From the NCBI GenBank assembly GCA_963663615.1, contig OY760517.1, positions 1,798,001 to 1,862,000 on the forward strand: 64,000 bases of DNA, written 5' to 3'. Below, one piece after another: positions 1-7,994 of the stretch. The number at the start of each line of letters is the position of its first letter. Position 1 is the first letter of the stretch. Source of the DNA: G963663615 sp963663615. Lineage in GTDB: Bacteria > Bacteroidota > Ignavibacteria > Ignavibacteriales > Melioribacteraceae. The position numbers and the translations under genes were made by a program. Under the pieces are notes generated by a model. It was given only the letters and a program-made list of their open reading frames with translations. It was not told where the DNA came from and did no database searches.

Positions 1-1
1 A

Positions 2-481
2 ATTCCGTTCTTTATAGTCCAACATATGCCACCAAAATTTACAAAATCGCTTTCTCAACGCCTTGATGATCTATCTGAATTAAAAGTTAAGGAAGCTGAA
101 GATGGTGAACAGGTGCAACGCGGACATATTTATATTGCTCCAGGTGGTTATCATATGACTATACAAAAGGGTGGTATGAATACTATTAGAATTAGTGATT
201 CTCCAAAAGATACATTACATAAACCTTCAGTAGATGTAATGATGAATTCAGTATTGGATGTTTATGGTAAGAGTACCCTTGCCGTTATTATGACCGGAAT
301 GGGGAAAGATGGCAGTGACTCTATTGCCAGATTAAAACGTATGGGTGGTTACTGTCTTGCACAGGATCAGGATTCTTGTGTTGTATATGGTATGCCTAGA
401 TCTGTTGTTGAGGCTGGTAATGCCGATGTTATTGCCCCTCTTGAAAAATTGCCTTATATAATTAATGATGCGGTATTATGA
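2..481 (+). CDS. cheB: CheB chemotaxis protein-glutamate methylesterase, C-terminal part (5' end outside window)
   Basis: This is the C-terminal methylesterase/deamidase domain of CheB, which removes methyl groups from chemoreceptor glutamates in the cytoplasm. The reading frame is open from base 2, so the N-terminal receiver domain and the catalytic Ser motif lie upstream of the window. What is visible matches the family closely: the QHMPP motif carrying the catalytic His (bases 23-25), the GHIYIAPG segment, the HKPSVDV segment, and the TGMGKDG motif carrying the catalytic Asp (bases 308-310), followed by the CVVYGMPR segment. Its stop overlaps the next start codon in an ATGA junction, so the two genes are probably co-transcribed. 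Identity is secure; only completeness is unknown. Confidence 0.95.
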   Translation: MPFFIVQHMPPKFTKSLSQRLDDLSELKVKEAEDGEQVQRGHIYIAPGGYHMTIQKGGMNTIRISDSPKDTLHKPSVDVMMNSVLDVYGKSTLAVIMTGMGKDGSDSIARLKRMGGYCLAQDQDSCVVYGMPRSVVEAGNADVIAPLEKLPYIINDAVL

Positions 482-723
482 AAAAGAAATTTGAAGAGCC
501 GATTTTCAAGAATATTGAAATTGACGGCGATACACATGATAAAAATATAATTAAAGCCGATAACGTTAGTTTTACTGGCAAAAAGAAAGTCTCTGTGTTT
601 GAAGAGAACTTTGATGGTATTAAAGTTATACTTGAACGCGATAAGGAAGACAATATTAAAGAGATTAAATTCCAGTGTTCTTGCGGACAAACTAAATCAA
701 TTGTTTTAGATTATACTGACTAA
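478..723 (+). CDS. Small uncharacterised protein following cheB (81 aa)
   Basis: I do not recognise this family. The 81-residue protein starts inside the cheB stop (ATGA overlap), which supports real translation and coupling. It is charged and hydrophilic with no signal peptide or membrane segment. Near the C-terminus it has a CSCG motif (two Cys separated by one residue), which could bind a metal or act as a redox pair, though two Cys alone would need a partner subunit. The middle (about residues 35-65) alternates in a beta-like pattern. It is the last gene before the 126-base gap holding the flgB promoter, so it may be a small chemotaxis accessory factor. That role is inferred from position only. 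Confidence 0.6.
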   Translation: MKKKFEEPIFKNIEIDGDTHDKNIIKADNVSFTGKKKVSVFEENFDGIKVILERDKEDNIKEIKFQCSCGQTKSIVLDYTD

Positions 724-800
724 TAAATTACACCTGTCTAATTTTAGCCAACTATTTTTCCCCACCCCAAATAATACCTCCTATTTTTAAGAGATAAATA

Positions 801-817
801 TTGGCATCCATTTTGCA
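801..817 (+). promoter_or_regulatory. Sigma-54 (RpoN) promoter upstream of flgB
   Basis: TTGGCAT and TTTTGCA form a -24/-12 pair: GG at 803-804 and GC at 815-816, exactly 12 bases from first G to first G as sigma-54 requires. It sits in the 126-base gap before flgB, 33 bases upstream of the start codon, with a predicted transcript start near 828. This is the natural promoter of the flgB-to-fliK/flgD operon. A sigma-54 activator of the FlrC/FlgR type is expected elsewhere in the genome. Confidence 0.8.
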
Positions 818-849
818 TATGTGTAAGAAAAACACATTAGGAATAGAAG

Positions 850-1248
850 ATGCCAAAATTTGATACAAAACTACTTGAAAATTACATCAGCTATTGCAAT
901 CAGAAAAACAAGACTCTTGCAAATAATATCTCCAATATTGGAACGTATAATTTCCAGAGAGAAGATGTAAGATTTAAGGATCTTGTAGAAGAAGAAATGA
1001 AAACTAAGATCCAGACAAGTAGTAAACGACATATCAAATTTGATTTGCTTACTTCTAAAGGAAACGATGCTTTTGAGGTTGTAACAGATAGAGAAACTGA
1101 ATTCTTCTCGGGTGTTAACAATGTTGATATCGATAGGGAAATGTCTGAATTAGCTGAAAACAGTTTACGCTTTAAGTTTGCCTCAAAAAGAATGAAAGGT
1201 TATTTCGATAATATCCAAAATGTAATTAAGGTTGGAGGTCAGCATTGA
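850..1248 (+). CDS. flgB: Flagellar proximal rod protein FlgB
   Basis: FlgB is a proximal rod subunit exported by the flagellar type III system and assembled onto the MS-ring and FliE. The 132-residue length is normal. The N-terminus has the rod/hook-family amphipathic segment with LANNISN, and the C-terminal part carries the FlgB hallmark NNVDIDREMSEL followed by an amphipathic helix; both ends form the coiled-coil D0 domain. An AGGA Shine-Dalgarno sequence lies upstream of the ATG. It is the first gene of the sigma-54 operon and its stop overlaps the TTG start of flgC. Confidence 0.95.
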   Translation: MPKFDTKLLENYISYCNQKNKTLANNISNIGTYNFQREDVRFKDLVEEEMKTKIQTSSKRHIKFDLLTSKGNDAFEVVTDRETEFFSGVNNVDIDREMSELAENSLRFKFASKRMKGYFDNIQNVIKVGGQH

Positions 1249-1742
1249 AAATAGGAAATAATTTTACCGGTTTTAACATCAGTGCAAAAGGCTTGCGTGT
1301 TCAAAGAAAAAAAATGAACCTGATTGCTGAAAACATCTCAAATGCAGATTCTGTTCGTGATTCCGAAGGCAATCCATATAAAAGAAAATATTTGTTAGTA
1401 AATGAAGTTGAAGGTGGTAGTTCTTCTACTACTATTGATAAAGGTAAAACACTTAAATTAGCTGGTTCCAGCAATATACATATCCAAAAACCATTTAACG
1501 ATAATAGAGTTAAAATGAGCAAGGAAAACATGAATTTTAATGTTAAGGAAGATGAAACTACTGGTGAAGTTGTTTATATGCCTGATCATCCTGATGCTGA
1601 CGAAGAAGGTTATGTTGAAATGAGTAATGTTAATGTAATTAACGAAATGGTTGATATGATTTCTGCAACAAGAAATTATGAAGCTAATTTAACAGCACTT
1701 AATGCATCTAAACAAATGATAAAAGACGCACTGGAGATATAA
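1245..1742 (+). CDS. flgC: Flagellar proximal rod protein FlgC
   Basis: FlgC is a rod subunit that follows FlgB in assembly. It shows the rod-family N-terminal motif (GLRVQRKKMNLIAENISNAD) and the C-terminal FlgC signature VEMSNVNVINEMVDMISATR followed by the NYEANLTALNASK helix. At 165 residues it is slightly longer than the usual 130-150 because of a loop around residues 60-95. Translation starts at TTG 1245, supported by a GGAGGT Shine-Dalgarno at about 1234 and by overlap with the flgB stop; the next in-frame ATG would remove the conserved N-terminus. Confidence 0.95.
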   Translation: MKIGNNFTGFNISAKGLRVQRKKMNLIAENISNADSVRDSEGNPYKRKYLLVNEVEGGSSSTTIDKGKTLKLAGSSNIHIQKPFNDNRVKMSKENMNFNVKEDETTGEVVYMPDHPDADEEGYVEMSNVNVINEMVDMISATRNYEANLTALNASKQMIKDALEI

Positions 1743-1985
1743 ATGGGAATTTCGACCAATTCAATCGGCAACTATGTATCTTTCAATTATAATAATGTAA
1801 ATAACACTAATGCTGTTAAAAGTACCGAGAATGTTCGCTCGGAAGGTATAACAGCTGATGAAAAAAATTACTTTGCCTCAAAATATCCTCAAAACAGACA
1901 GGAAATAATGGACTACCATTTTTATGGTAACACGGGTAAAATGTCTGGTATTACAGTAGGTACAATTATTAATAGAAGAGGTTAA
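1743..1985 (+). CDS. Small uncharacterised protein between flgC and fliE (80 aa)
   Basis: This 80-residue protein fits exactly between flgC and fliE: it begins at the base after the flgC stop and ends just before the fliE start. The N-terminal half is Asn/Ser/Thr-rich and probably disordered. The C-terminal half looks like a conserved module, with YPQNRQEIMDYHFYGNTGKM followed by ITVGTIINRRG. There is no signal peptide or membrane segment. The placement inside the rod-protein block suggests a rod/export accessory factor, but I know no characterised family for it and the role is only inferred from context. Confidence 0.7.
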   Translation: MGISTNSIGNYVSFNYNNVNNTNAVKSTENVRSEGITADEKNYFASKYPQNRQEIMDYHFYGNTGKMSGITVGTIINRRG

Positions 1986-1986
1986 A

Positions 1987-2277
1987 ATGGAAATAAATAA
2001 TCTTAAAATTGGTGGAATGTTTCCTGATGAATTGCAAAAAGGCAAAAAATCATCGGGTGAGGATTTTACAACAATGATGAAAGATTTTATTAACGATGTA
2101 AATAATAAACAACATATTGCCCAAAATAAAACTGAAGAGTTTATACAGGGTGGTAATGTTGAAGTTCATGATGTTATGATAGCTGGTGAGAAGGCAAAAA
2201 CCAGTATTGAATTGCTTCTCCAGATAAGAAATAAAACATTGGATATGTATAAAGAACTAACAAGAATGCAGATCTAA
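1987..2277 (+). CDS. fliE: Flagellar hook-basal body protein FliE
   Basis: FliE joins the MS-ring to the rod and is an early export substrate. The 96-residue size is typical. The C-terminal half has the family pattern: a region about helical export subunit packing, GNVEVHDVMIAGEKAKTSIE, then a helix ending in an aromatic-basic tail with a YKELTRMQI end. It lies directly before fliF in the canonical flgB-flgC-fliE-fliF order, only one base from the fliF start. Confidence 0.93.
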   Translation: MEINNLKIGGMFPDELQKGKKSSGEDFTTMMKDFINDVNNKQHIAQNKTEEFIQGGNVEVHDVMIAGEKAKTSIELLLQIRNKTLDMYKELTRMQI

Positions 2278-2278
2278 A

Positions 2279-3967
2279 ATGGGAAAAAATGTAATAACAG
2301 AGTTAACGACACTTTTTAATAAATTAAGCGTTCCTCAGCGGCTTATTATTGGTGGTGCTATTTTTGGATCATTTGTTGTCCTTGGTATAATAATGATGTT
2401 TATGAATGAACCAGAATATGGAACACTTTTTACCAATTTGCAGCAAGAAGATGCTGCTAAAGTTGTTGAACATCTTAATAAACAGCAAATACCTTACAGC
2501 GTAGCTGATGATGGAAGAATTATTAAAATTCCTGATAATCAGGTTTATGAAACCAGGCTTGAATTAAGTAGTCAGGGTATTCCGGGTTCTGGTATTGTTG
2601 GTTATGAAATTTTTGACAAAAATACAATGGGTATGTCTGAATTCATGCAGAAACTCAATTATAAACGTGCCCTTGAAGGTGAACTATCACGTACAATAAG
2701 TCAACAGGAAGGTGTTGAAGGTGCAAGAGTACATATTGTAATTCCTGAAAAATCTGTTTTTCGTGAAGAGGAAAAATTACCAACTGCGTCAGTTCTGTTA
2801 AAATTAAAAAATAGCAAAAAAGTTAATAATCAATATATAAATGCAATTGTTAATTTGATTTCTAGTTCTGTTGAAGGACTTTTACCAACAAATGTAACTG
2901 TGCTTGATTCAAAAGGTCGTTTATTATCAAAAGAATCGTCTGAAAACAGACTTACTGCAAGTAGCACTACAAACTATGAACTTAAACAGGATGTAGAAAA
3001 CTATCTTGCTAACAAAGCACAATCGATTCTTGATAATGTTCTTGGTTATGGTAATGCAATGATTAAGGTTAATGTTGAACTGAACTTTGATCAGGTTGAA
3101 AAAACCATGCAGACATTTGATCCTGAAAGTCAGGTTGCAATTAGTGAACAATTGGTTGCTCAGCAAAATAATGACAGGAGCATTGCTGATTCAACATCTC
3201 AACAAAGTCAGAATACAATTACCAACTACGAAGTAAATAAATCAGTTGAAAAGGTAATACACGGCATTGGTACAATTAAAAAGATGACTGTTTCGGCTGT
3301 TGTTAATGATATTATGGAACAGCAGGAACAGGATGGTGAATTTGTAACGGTTTATACAACACGTCCGGTAAATCAGTTAAGAAAACTAGAAAGCATAGTA
3401 AAAAATGCAGTTGGTTTTGATATGACAAGAACTGACCAGTTTTCGATTGTAAATATTCCGTTTGAAACAAAGCTTTATGAAGTAAATGAACTTACGAATC
3501 CAAGACAAGGTGTTCCGATATATGAAGATTATGAAAAAATGATGAATTTGATATTCGTAATAATTGCAATAATTGGAGCTATAATAGTTGTTAAAAAACT
3601 TCTTGGTAAAGTTAATGGTGAAAAATTACTAACCGGAGACGTAAGCAAAAACGATACACCAGAATTTGCATTACAAGGTGCAGGTGCCAATATAGATCAG
3701 ACTATTGATAACATGTTACCTGAGTCAATGGCTCAGGAGAAAAAGGCACTTGAAGCACCTGCTGGTAACGAATTTAGTATGGAGCAACTTGTTGAGAAAA
3801 AGAGAGAATTCGACAAGGTAGAAAATAACGGCAATCTTAAAGATGAAATATCTATTGATGCTATAAAGAAAAAAGAAAGGCACGATAAGATAGCAAATTA
3901 TGTTGCCGATAATCCACAAGAAGCCGCAAAATTAATACATGCATGGTTATTTGAAGATGAGCAATGA
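2279..3967 (+). CDS. fliF: Flagellar MS-ring protein FliF
   Basis: FliF forms the inner-membrane MS-ring on which rotor and export gate assemble. At 562 residues it has normal length. The order is visible: an N-terminal membrane segment (about residues 23-45), YscJ/FliF ring-building domains with the SQGIPGSGIVGYEIFDK motif and the EGARVHIVIPEKSVF motif, a second membrane segment (about residues 425-443), and a cytoplasmic acidic C-terminal tail that binds FliG (ending in the AWLFEDEQ type motif). Its last bases overlap the fliG start. An internal sequence near 3886-3912 resembles a sigma-28 promoter. Confidence 0.97.
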   Translation: MGKNVITELTTLFNKLSVPQRLIIGGAIFGSFVVLGIIMMFMNEPEYGTLFTNLQQEDAAKVVEHLNKQQIPYSVADDGRIIKIPDNQVYETRLELSSQGIPGSGIVGYEIFDKNTMGMSEFMQKLNYKRALEGELSRTISQQEGVEGARVHIVIPEKSVFREEEKLPTASVLLKLKNSKKVNNQYINAIVNLISSSVEGLLPTNVTVLDSKGRLLSKESSENRLTASSTTNYELKQDVENYLANKAQSILDNVLGYGNAMIKVNVELNFDQVEKTMQTFDPESQVAISEQLVAQQNNDRSIADSTSQQSQNTITNYEVNKSVEKVIHGIGTIKKMTVSAVVNDIMEQQEQDGEFVTVYTTRPVNQLRKLESIVKNAVGFDMTRTDQFSIVNIPFETKLYEVNELTNPRQGVPIYEDYEKMMNLIFVIIAIIGAIIVVKKLLGKVNGEKLLTGDVSKNDTPEFALQGAGANIDQTIDNMLPESMAQEKKALEAPAGNEFSMEQLVEKKREFDKVENNGNLKDEISIDAIKKKERHDKIANYVADNPQEAAKLIHAWLFEDEQ

Positions 3968-5003
3968 TAAAGAAAAACTCCAGATAAGAGATAAAAAAGA
4001 ACAGATGCTTTCTGGTGCGGAAAAATCTGCACTTATGATGATTGCATTGGATGTTGAAATTGCCGCTGAGGTTTTTAAACACCTTGACGCAAATGAAATT
4101 GAATTGATTTCTGCAGAGATTACCAGAGTTAAGAATACTTCTTCAGGTGTAATAAACTCCGTTATGGAAGAATTTCATAACATGATTATTGCAAGAGAAT
4201 ATATGCTTGAAGGTGGTCTTGATTATGCACAAAGTATTCTCGAAAAATCTTTTGGTATGCCTAAGGCGGTTGAAATTATTGAAAAAGTGAAGGATTTAAC
4301 AACACTAAGAGGTTTTGATGTGTTGAAAAAAGCAGATTCGTCACAGCTTGTGAATTTTTTGAATAAAGAGCATCCGCAAACTATCGCACTTATCCTTTCG
4401 CATTTAAGTCCTGATCAAACTGCGAATTCACTTAAGGAATTACCGGATGATTTGCGTTCGGATGTAGCTTACAGAATTGCAACTCTTGGAAAGATATCCC
4501 CACAAACTCTTAAGCAGATTGAGAAGGTGGTTGATGAAATGGCTGGTATGTCAATGAGTAGTGCAATGCGCGAAATTGGTGGGACAAAAAGTTTGGCTAC
4601 AATTCTTAATCGTACAAGCGTTTCATTAAGTAAAGATATTTTAGAGCAAATTGAAGGTAAAAATGCTGAAGTTGCTGCTGAAATTAAACGTCTAATGTTT
4701 ATATTCGACGATGTTATTCATATTGAAGATAAAGATGTTCAAAAAATACTTCGTAATGTTGACAGAAAAGACCTTGCTCTTGCACTTAAAATTGCAGATC
4801 AGAAGCTTCAGGAAAAAATGTTTAAGAATATGTCTGAACGTGCTGCTGATCTTCTTAAAGAAGAATTGCAATATATGGGTATGGTTAAGCTTAAAGAAGT
4901 TGAACAAGCTCAGGCAAGAATTATTGATGTTGTTAAAACAATGGAAGACACCGGTGAGATTTCACTTAACGTAAGAGGTATGCTGGAAGAGGTTTATGTC
5001 TGA
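3957..5003 (+). CDS. fliG: Flagellar motor switch protein FliG
   Basis: FliG is the rotor component that contacts the stator and transmits torque. Middle and C-terminal ARM-like repeats are clear: the EHPQTIALILSHL segment, then a C-terminal domain with charged helix residues (DVQKILRNVDRKDLALALK) that interact with MotA. I chose ATG 3957, which overlaps the fliF end by 11 bases and gives 348 residues; an earlier in-frame ATG at 3939 would add six residues without a better ribosome site. It belongs to the switch complex with fliM and fliN, which are in the next operon. Confidence 0.96.
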   Translation: MSNDKEKLQIRDKKEQMLSGAEKSALMMIALDVEIAAEVFKHLDANEIELISAEITRVKNTSSGVINSVMEEFHNMIIAREYMLEGGLDYAQSILEKSFGMPKAVEIIEKVKDLTTLRGFDVLKKADSSQLVNFLNKEHPQTIALILSHLSPDQTANSLKELPDDLRSDVAYRIATLGKISPQTLKQIEKVVDEMAGMSMSSAMREIGGTKSLATILNRTSVSLSKDILEQIEGKNAEVAAEIKRLMFIFDDVIHIEDKDVQKILRNVDRKDLALALKIADQKLQEKMFKNMSERAADLLKEELQYMGMVKLKEVEQAQARIIDVVKTMEDTGEISLNVRGMLEEVYV

Positions 5004-5688
5004 TCGGATTACAATCAAGGGGAAACGGAAAATTAGTATCAGGATTAAAACCCCTTATGAAGAATATACTACAGGTAATAAAAAGGAAGAACCTGAAGAG
5101 GAGGTGAAACCGGAACCTGTTCCTGAAGTACTTGCCATTCCGGAAATTGATATTGAGGCTGAATTAAACGAGGCTTATCAAAAAGGTTATGAAGAAGGGA
5201 GACAGAGTGTTGGTAACGAGCTCGAAGAGCAATACCAACAATCTCTTTCATCCGAGATAAATAAATTTTTAAACATCCTTTCCGAGTTTGATAATAAAAT
5301 TCATGAATATGATGATATATTTGAAAAACTTACAATTGAAATGGCATACGTAATAGCTGAAAAGGTTGTTGAAAAGGAAATAGAAAAAAATCCGGGTGTT
5401 GACGAAATATTAAGAAAATCGCTTAAGAAAATTGTTGGTGCAAATTCAATAATTATTAAGCTGCATCCCGAAGATTACGAATCGCTTTCTACCGAAACAA
5501 AGAAATATTTATCATCTGATGCTTTTACGAATGTAAAGTTTGAACAAGACCCAAATATGCAGCGTGGTGGTTGTTTTGTTGAAACTGAAATAGGTAATGT
5601 TGATGGTAGATTAAATACCAGAATATCAGAATTGAAAAGAATAATTCAGGATCAATATTCAATAATGGAAGAAAATGAACATCCTTGA
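4996..5688 (+). CDS. fliH: Flagellar export ATPase regulator FliH
   Basis: FliH dimers bind and restrain the FliI ATPase and dock it to the FliN ring. The 230-residue protein has a Pro/Glu-rich N-terminal linker (about residues 30-55), then the AYQKGYEEG segment typical of FliH/YscL proteins, a coiled coil, and a C-terminal domain with VVEKEIEKNP and the DGRLNTRISEL ending. It overlaps fliG upstream (8 bases) and fliI downstream (14 bases). The sequence is divergent, as FliH usually is, but context and motifs agree. Confidence 0.92.
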   Translation: MSDRITIKGKRKISIRIKTPYEEYTTGNKKEEPEEEVKPEPVPEVLAIPEIDIEAELNEAYQKGYEEGRQSVGNELEEQYQQSLSSEINKFLNILSEFDNKIHEYDDIFEKLTIEMAYVIAEKVVEKEIEKNPGVDEILRKSLKKIVGANSIIIKLHPEDYESLSTETKKYLSSDAFTNVKFEQDPNMQRGGCFVETEIGNVDGRLNTRISELKRIIQDQYSIMEENEHP

Positions 5689-7003
5689 TGAAAAAATATT
5701 GAAATTCAGCAGGATTATTCAGAATGTTGATACAATAAAGGTTAACGGTAAAGTAAGTGATGTTACCGGTTTGGTTATAGTATCTACAGGTCCAAAAGTT
5801 TCTTTGGGCGAGGTATGTACTATTGTTGACCAGGAAGGTTATGAGGTTTGTAAAGCTGAGGTTGTAGGATTTAAGGATGGTAAAGTTTTATCAATTGCTC
5901 TTGGTGAAGTACATAATATATCTCCTGCATGCGAAATAATAGCCTCAGGTAAGAATTTTGGAATACCCGTTGGTCATGAATTACTCGGAAGAGTAATTGA
6001 TGGTATGGGTAATCCGATTGATGGTAAAGGTGAGTTAGGATGTACAGGATTCCAGGATATTCATCAGGTGCCACCTAATCCACTGGAAAGAGCTAGAATT
6101 TCAGAACCACTACAAACCGGGATAAGAGCTATTGATTCACTTATTACAGTAGGCAAGGGTCAAAGAGTAGGTATTTTTGCTGGTAGTGGAGTTGGTAAAA
6201 GTGTAACTCTTGGTATGATTGCAAGAAATACAAATGCTGATGTGAATGTTATTACGCTAATTGGCGAAAGGGGTAGGGAAGTACGTGAATTTATTGAGAA
6301 GGATCTTGGTGAAGAAGGTTTAAAAAAATCAGTTGTAATTGCTGCAACAAGTGATAAATCTGCTTTATTAAGATTGAAGGGTGCATATATTGGTACAGCT
6401 ATTGCTGAATATTTTCGTGATATGGGTCTTGATGTTGTGCTTATGATGGATTCTGTAACACGTTTTGCAATGGCACAAAGAGAAATTGGATTAACAATTG
6501 GTGAACCACCTACAACAAAGGGTTATACCCCTTCAGTATTTGCATTGCTACCAAAACTTCTGGAAAGAGCCGGCATAACCGACAAAGGTTCTATAACCGG
6601 TTTTTATACCACACTTGTTGATGGTGACGATATGAATGAACCAATAGCTGATGCCGTAAGATCAATTCTTGATGGTCATATCGTTCTTTCAAGAAAACTT
6701 GCAAATTCAGGACATTATCCTGCAATAGATCCTCTACAAAGTGTAAGCAGGGTAATGCACGATATTGTTTCAAATGATCATTTTAAACGTGCTGCAGCAT
6801 TCAAGGAAGTTTTGGCTACATATAAAGAAGCTGAGGATTTAATCAATATTGGTGCGTATGTTAAGGGAAGTAATCCGCAAATTGATAACTCACTTACAAA
6901 AATTGGCAGTTTAAGGTCATTCCTTAAACAGGATATGCAGGATAAAACAATTTTTGAAGAAACAAATAACAGACTATTTGAATTGATTGAGCCTCAGTTA
7001 TAA
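5675..7003 (+). CDS. fliI: Flagellum-specific export ATPase FliI
   Basis: FliI is the hexameric ATPase of the flagellar type III export system, related to F1 beta. The 442-residue protein has the Walker A motif FAGSGVGKS (about residues 168-176), the LIGERGREVREFIE segment, the Walker B region DVVLMMDSVTRFAMAQRE, and GEPPTTKGYTPSVFALLPKLLERAG. The N-terminal beta-barrel is present. Start ATG 5675 overlaps fliH. Neighbours fliH and fliJ are its direct partners. Confidence 0.97.
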   Translation: MNILDEKILKFSRIIQNVDTIKVNGKVSDVTGLVIVSTGPKVSLGEVCTIVDQEGYEVCKAEVVGFKDGKVLSIALGEVHNISPACEIIASGKNFGIPVGHELLGRVIDGMGNPIDGKGELGCTGFQDIHQVPPNPLERARISEPLQTGIRAIDSLITVGKGQRVGIFAGSGVGKSVTLGMIARNTNADVNVITLIGERGREVREFIEKDLGEEGLKKSVVIAATSDKSALLRLKGAYIGTAIAEYFRDMGLDVVLMMDSVTRFAMAQREIGLTIGEPPTTKGYTPSVFALLPKLLERAGITDKGSITGFYTTLVDGDDMNEPIADAVRSILDGHIVLSRKLANSGHYPAIDPLQSVSRVMHDIVSNDHFKRAAAFKEVLATYKEAEDLINIGAYVKGSNPQIDNSLTKIGSLRSFLKQDMQDKTIFEETNNRLFELIEPQL

Positions 7004-7437
7004 TGAAAAAGTTTGATTATAAATATAAAACCATACAGAATATCAAGGAAATTCAGGAATCAAAAATCCAAAAGGAAATTTCCGATATTGATATTATTAT
7101 TACACAATTAAAAGCTGAGCTTACAGAACTGGAAATTAAGAAAAAAAAGTTTCTTGGTGATAATAACAAAGCCAAATGTAAAGCAAGTGAGATGAAATTC
7201 CGGTTTGAGTATATCAGCTTTATGGAAGACAAAAAGAAAAAAGTTTTAGCTAAAATTAATGAAATGCATGTAAAGAAAAAGAATAAGCATAATGAACTCG
7301 TACAAAAATCCAAAGAGAAGAAAATCTTCAATAAAATGGAAGAAAAATGTTATGAAGAATTTTTGTATGAATCGAATAAAGAAGAAAATTTAACGCTTGA
7401 TGAAATAGCGATACAAAGGTATAGCAGGAAAAAGTAG
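7003..7437 (+). CDS. fliJ: Flagellar export protein FliJ
   Basis: FliJ is a small coiled-coil stalk protein that inserts into the FliI hexamer and cycles export chaperones. The 144-residue product is almost wholly helical, very rich in Lys and Glu, with heptad-like spacing throughout and no membrane segment. Sequence identity in this family is low, so the call rests on length, coiled-coil character and its position immediately after fliI (the fliI stop and fliJ start share bases). Confidence 0.85.
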   Translation: MKKFDYKYKTIQNIKEIQESKIQKEISDIDIIITQLKAELTELEIKKKKFLGDNNKAKCKASEMKFRFEYISFMEDKKKKVLAKINEMHVKKKNKHNELVQKSKEKKIFNKMEEKCYEEFLYESNKEENLTLDEIAIQRYSRKK

Positions 7438-7439
7438 TC

Positions 7440-7994
7440 ATGAAAAAAACAATATTGTATTCATTAATTTACACCGCAGTTTTTGTTAATATCACTGCGC
7501 TAATCATCTTTCTGAATTCAAAATATAACAACATGTTTGAATTTGATTTTAGACCTAAAAGTGCAGTTGTAGAAAGTGATTCAACTTTTGTTGATAAAAC
7601 ACTTCCTGAAATAAAAGAATTATTAAAGCAACAAATACTCGATTCGCTAGCAGTGGAAGAAGCCAAGGCTGATAGTCTTAAAAAAGCTAATCAGGAAAGA
7701 CAAGCACATAATAAAAAAGAAAACAAGAAGCAGGAAAAATATGTTGATCTGGAAGCAAAGCGTGTAGAAGCAGAAGCAAGAAAAGCTAAGCAGAAAGAAC
7801 AATATGAGGACTGGAAAAAGAAAACGGCTGCCATGTTTGAGCAAATGGATGCGGTAAGAGCAGCTAAAATAATTGAAAAATATTCCGATAATACTGCAAG
7901 AGATATAATATATACTATGAACAAAAAGAAAGCTGCAAAAATATTAGCAGCATTGGATCCTGAATTTGCAAATAAGGTAACAGCCGCGAAATGA
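7440..7994 (+). CDS. MotE-like membrane protein (FliG/MgtE-N-like C-terminal helix bundle)
   Basis: The 184-residue protein has one N-terminal membrane segment (about residues 5-25), a charged coiled-coil region (about 75-135), and a C-terminal helical module with AAKIIEKYSD, DIIYTMNKKKAAKILAALDP. That repeat resembles the MgtE N-terminal/FliG-type helices found in MotE, a periplasmic chaperone that stabilises MotC in rhizobia, and in similar proteins in many flagellar clusters between fliJ and fliK. Here the C-terminal module should be periplasmic if the N-terminus is inside. Function in stator or P-ring assembly is inferred from this resemblance. Confidence 0.75.
   Translation: MKKTILYSLIYTAVFVNITALIIFLNSKYNNMFEFDFRPKSAVVESDSTFVDKTLPEIKELLKQQILDSLAVEEAKADSLKKANQERQAHNKKENKKQEKYVDLEAKRVEAEARKAKQKEQYEDWKKKTAAMFEQMDAVRAAKIIEKYSDNTARDIIYTMNKKKAAKILAALDPEFANKVTAAK

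Noticed and set aside
541..566. GCCGATAA (sigma-28 -10) inside the small gene after cheB
   Set aside because: No TAAA-type -35 at the required 15-base spacing.
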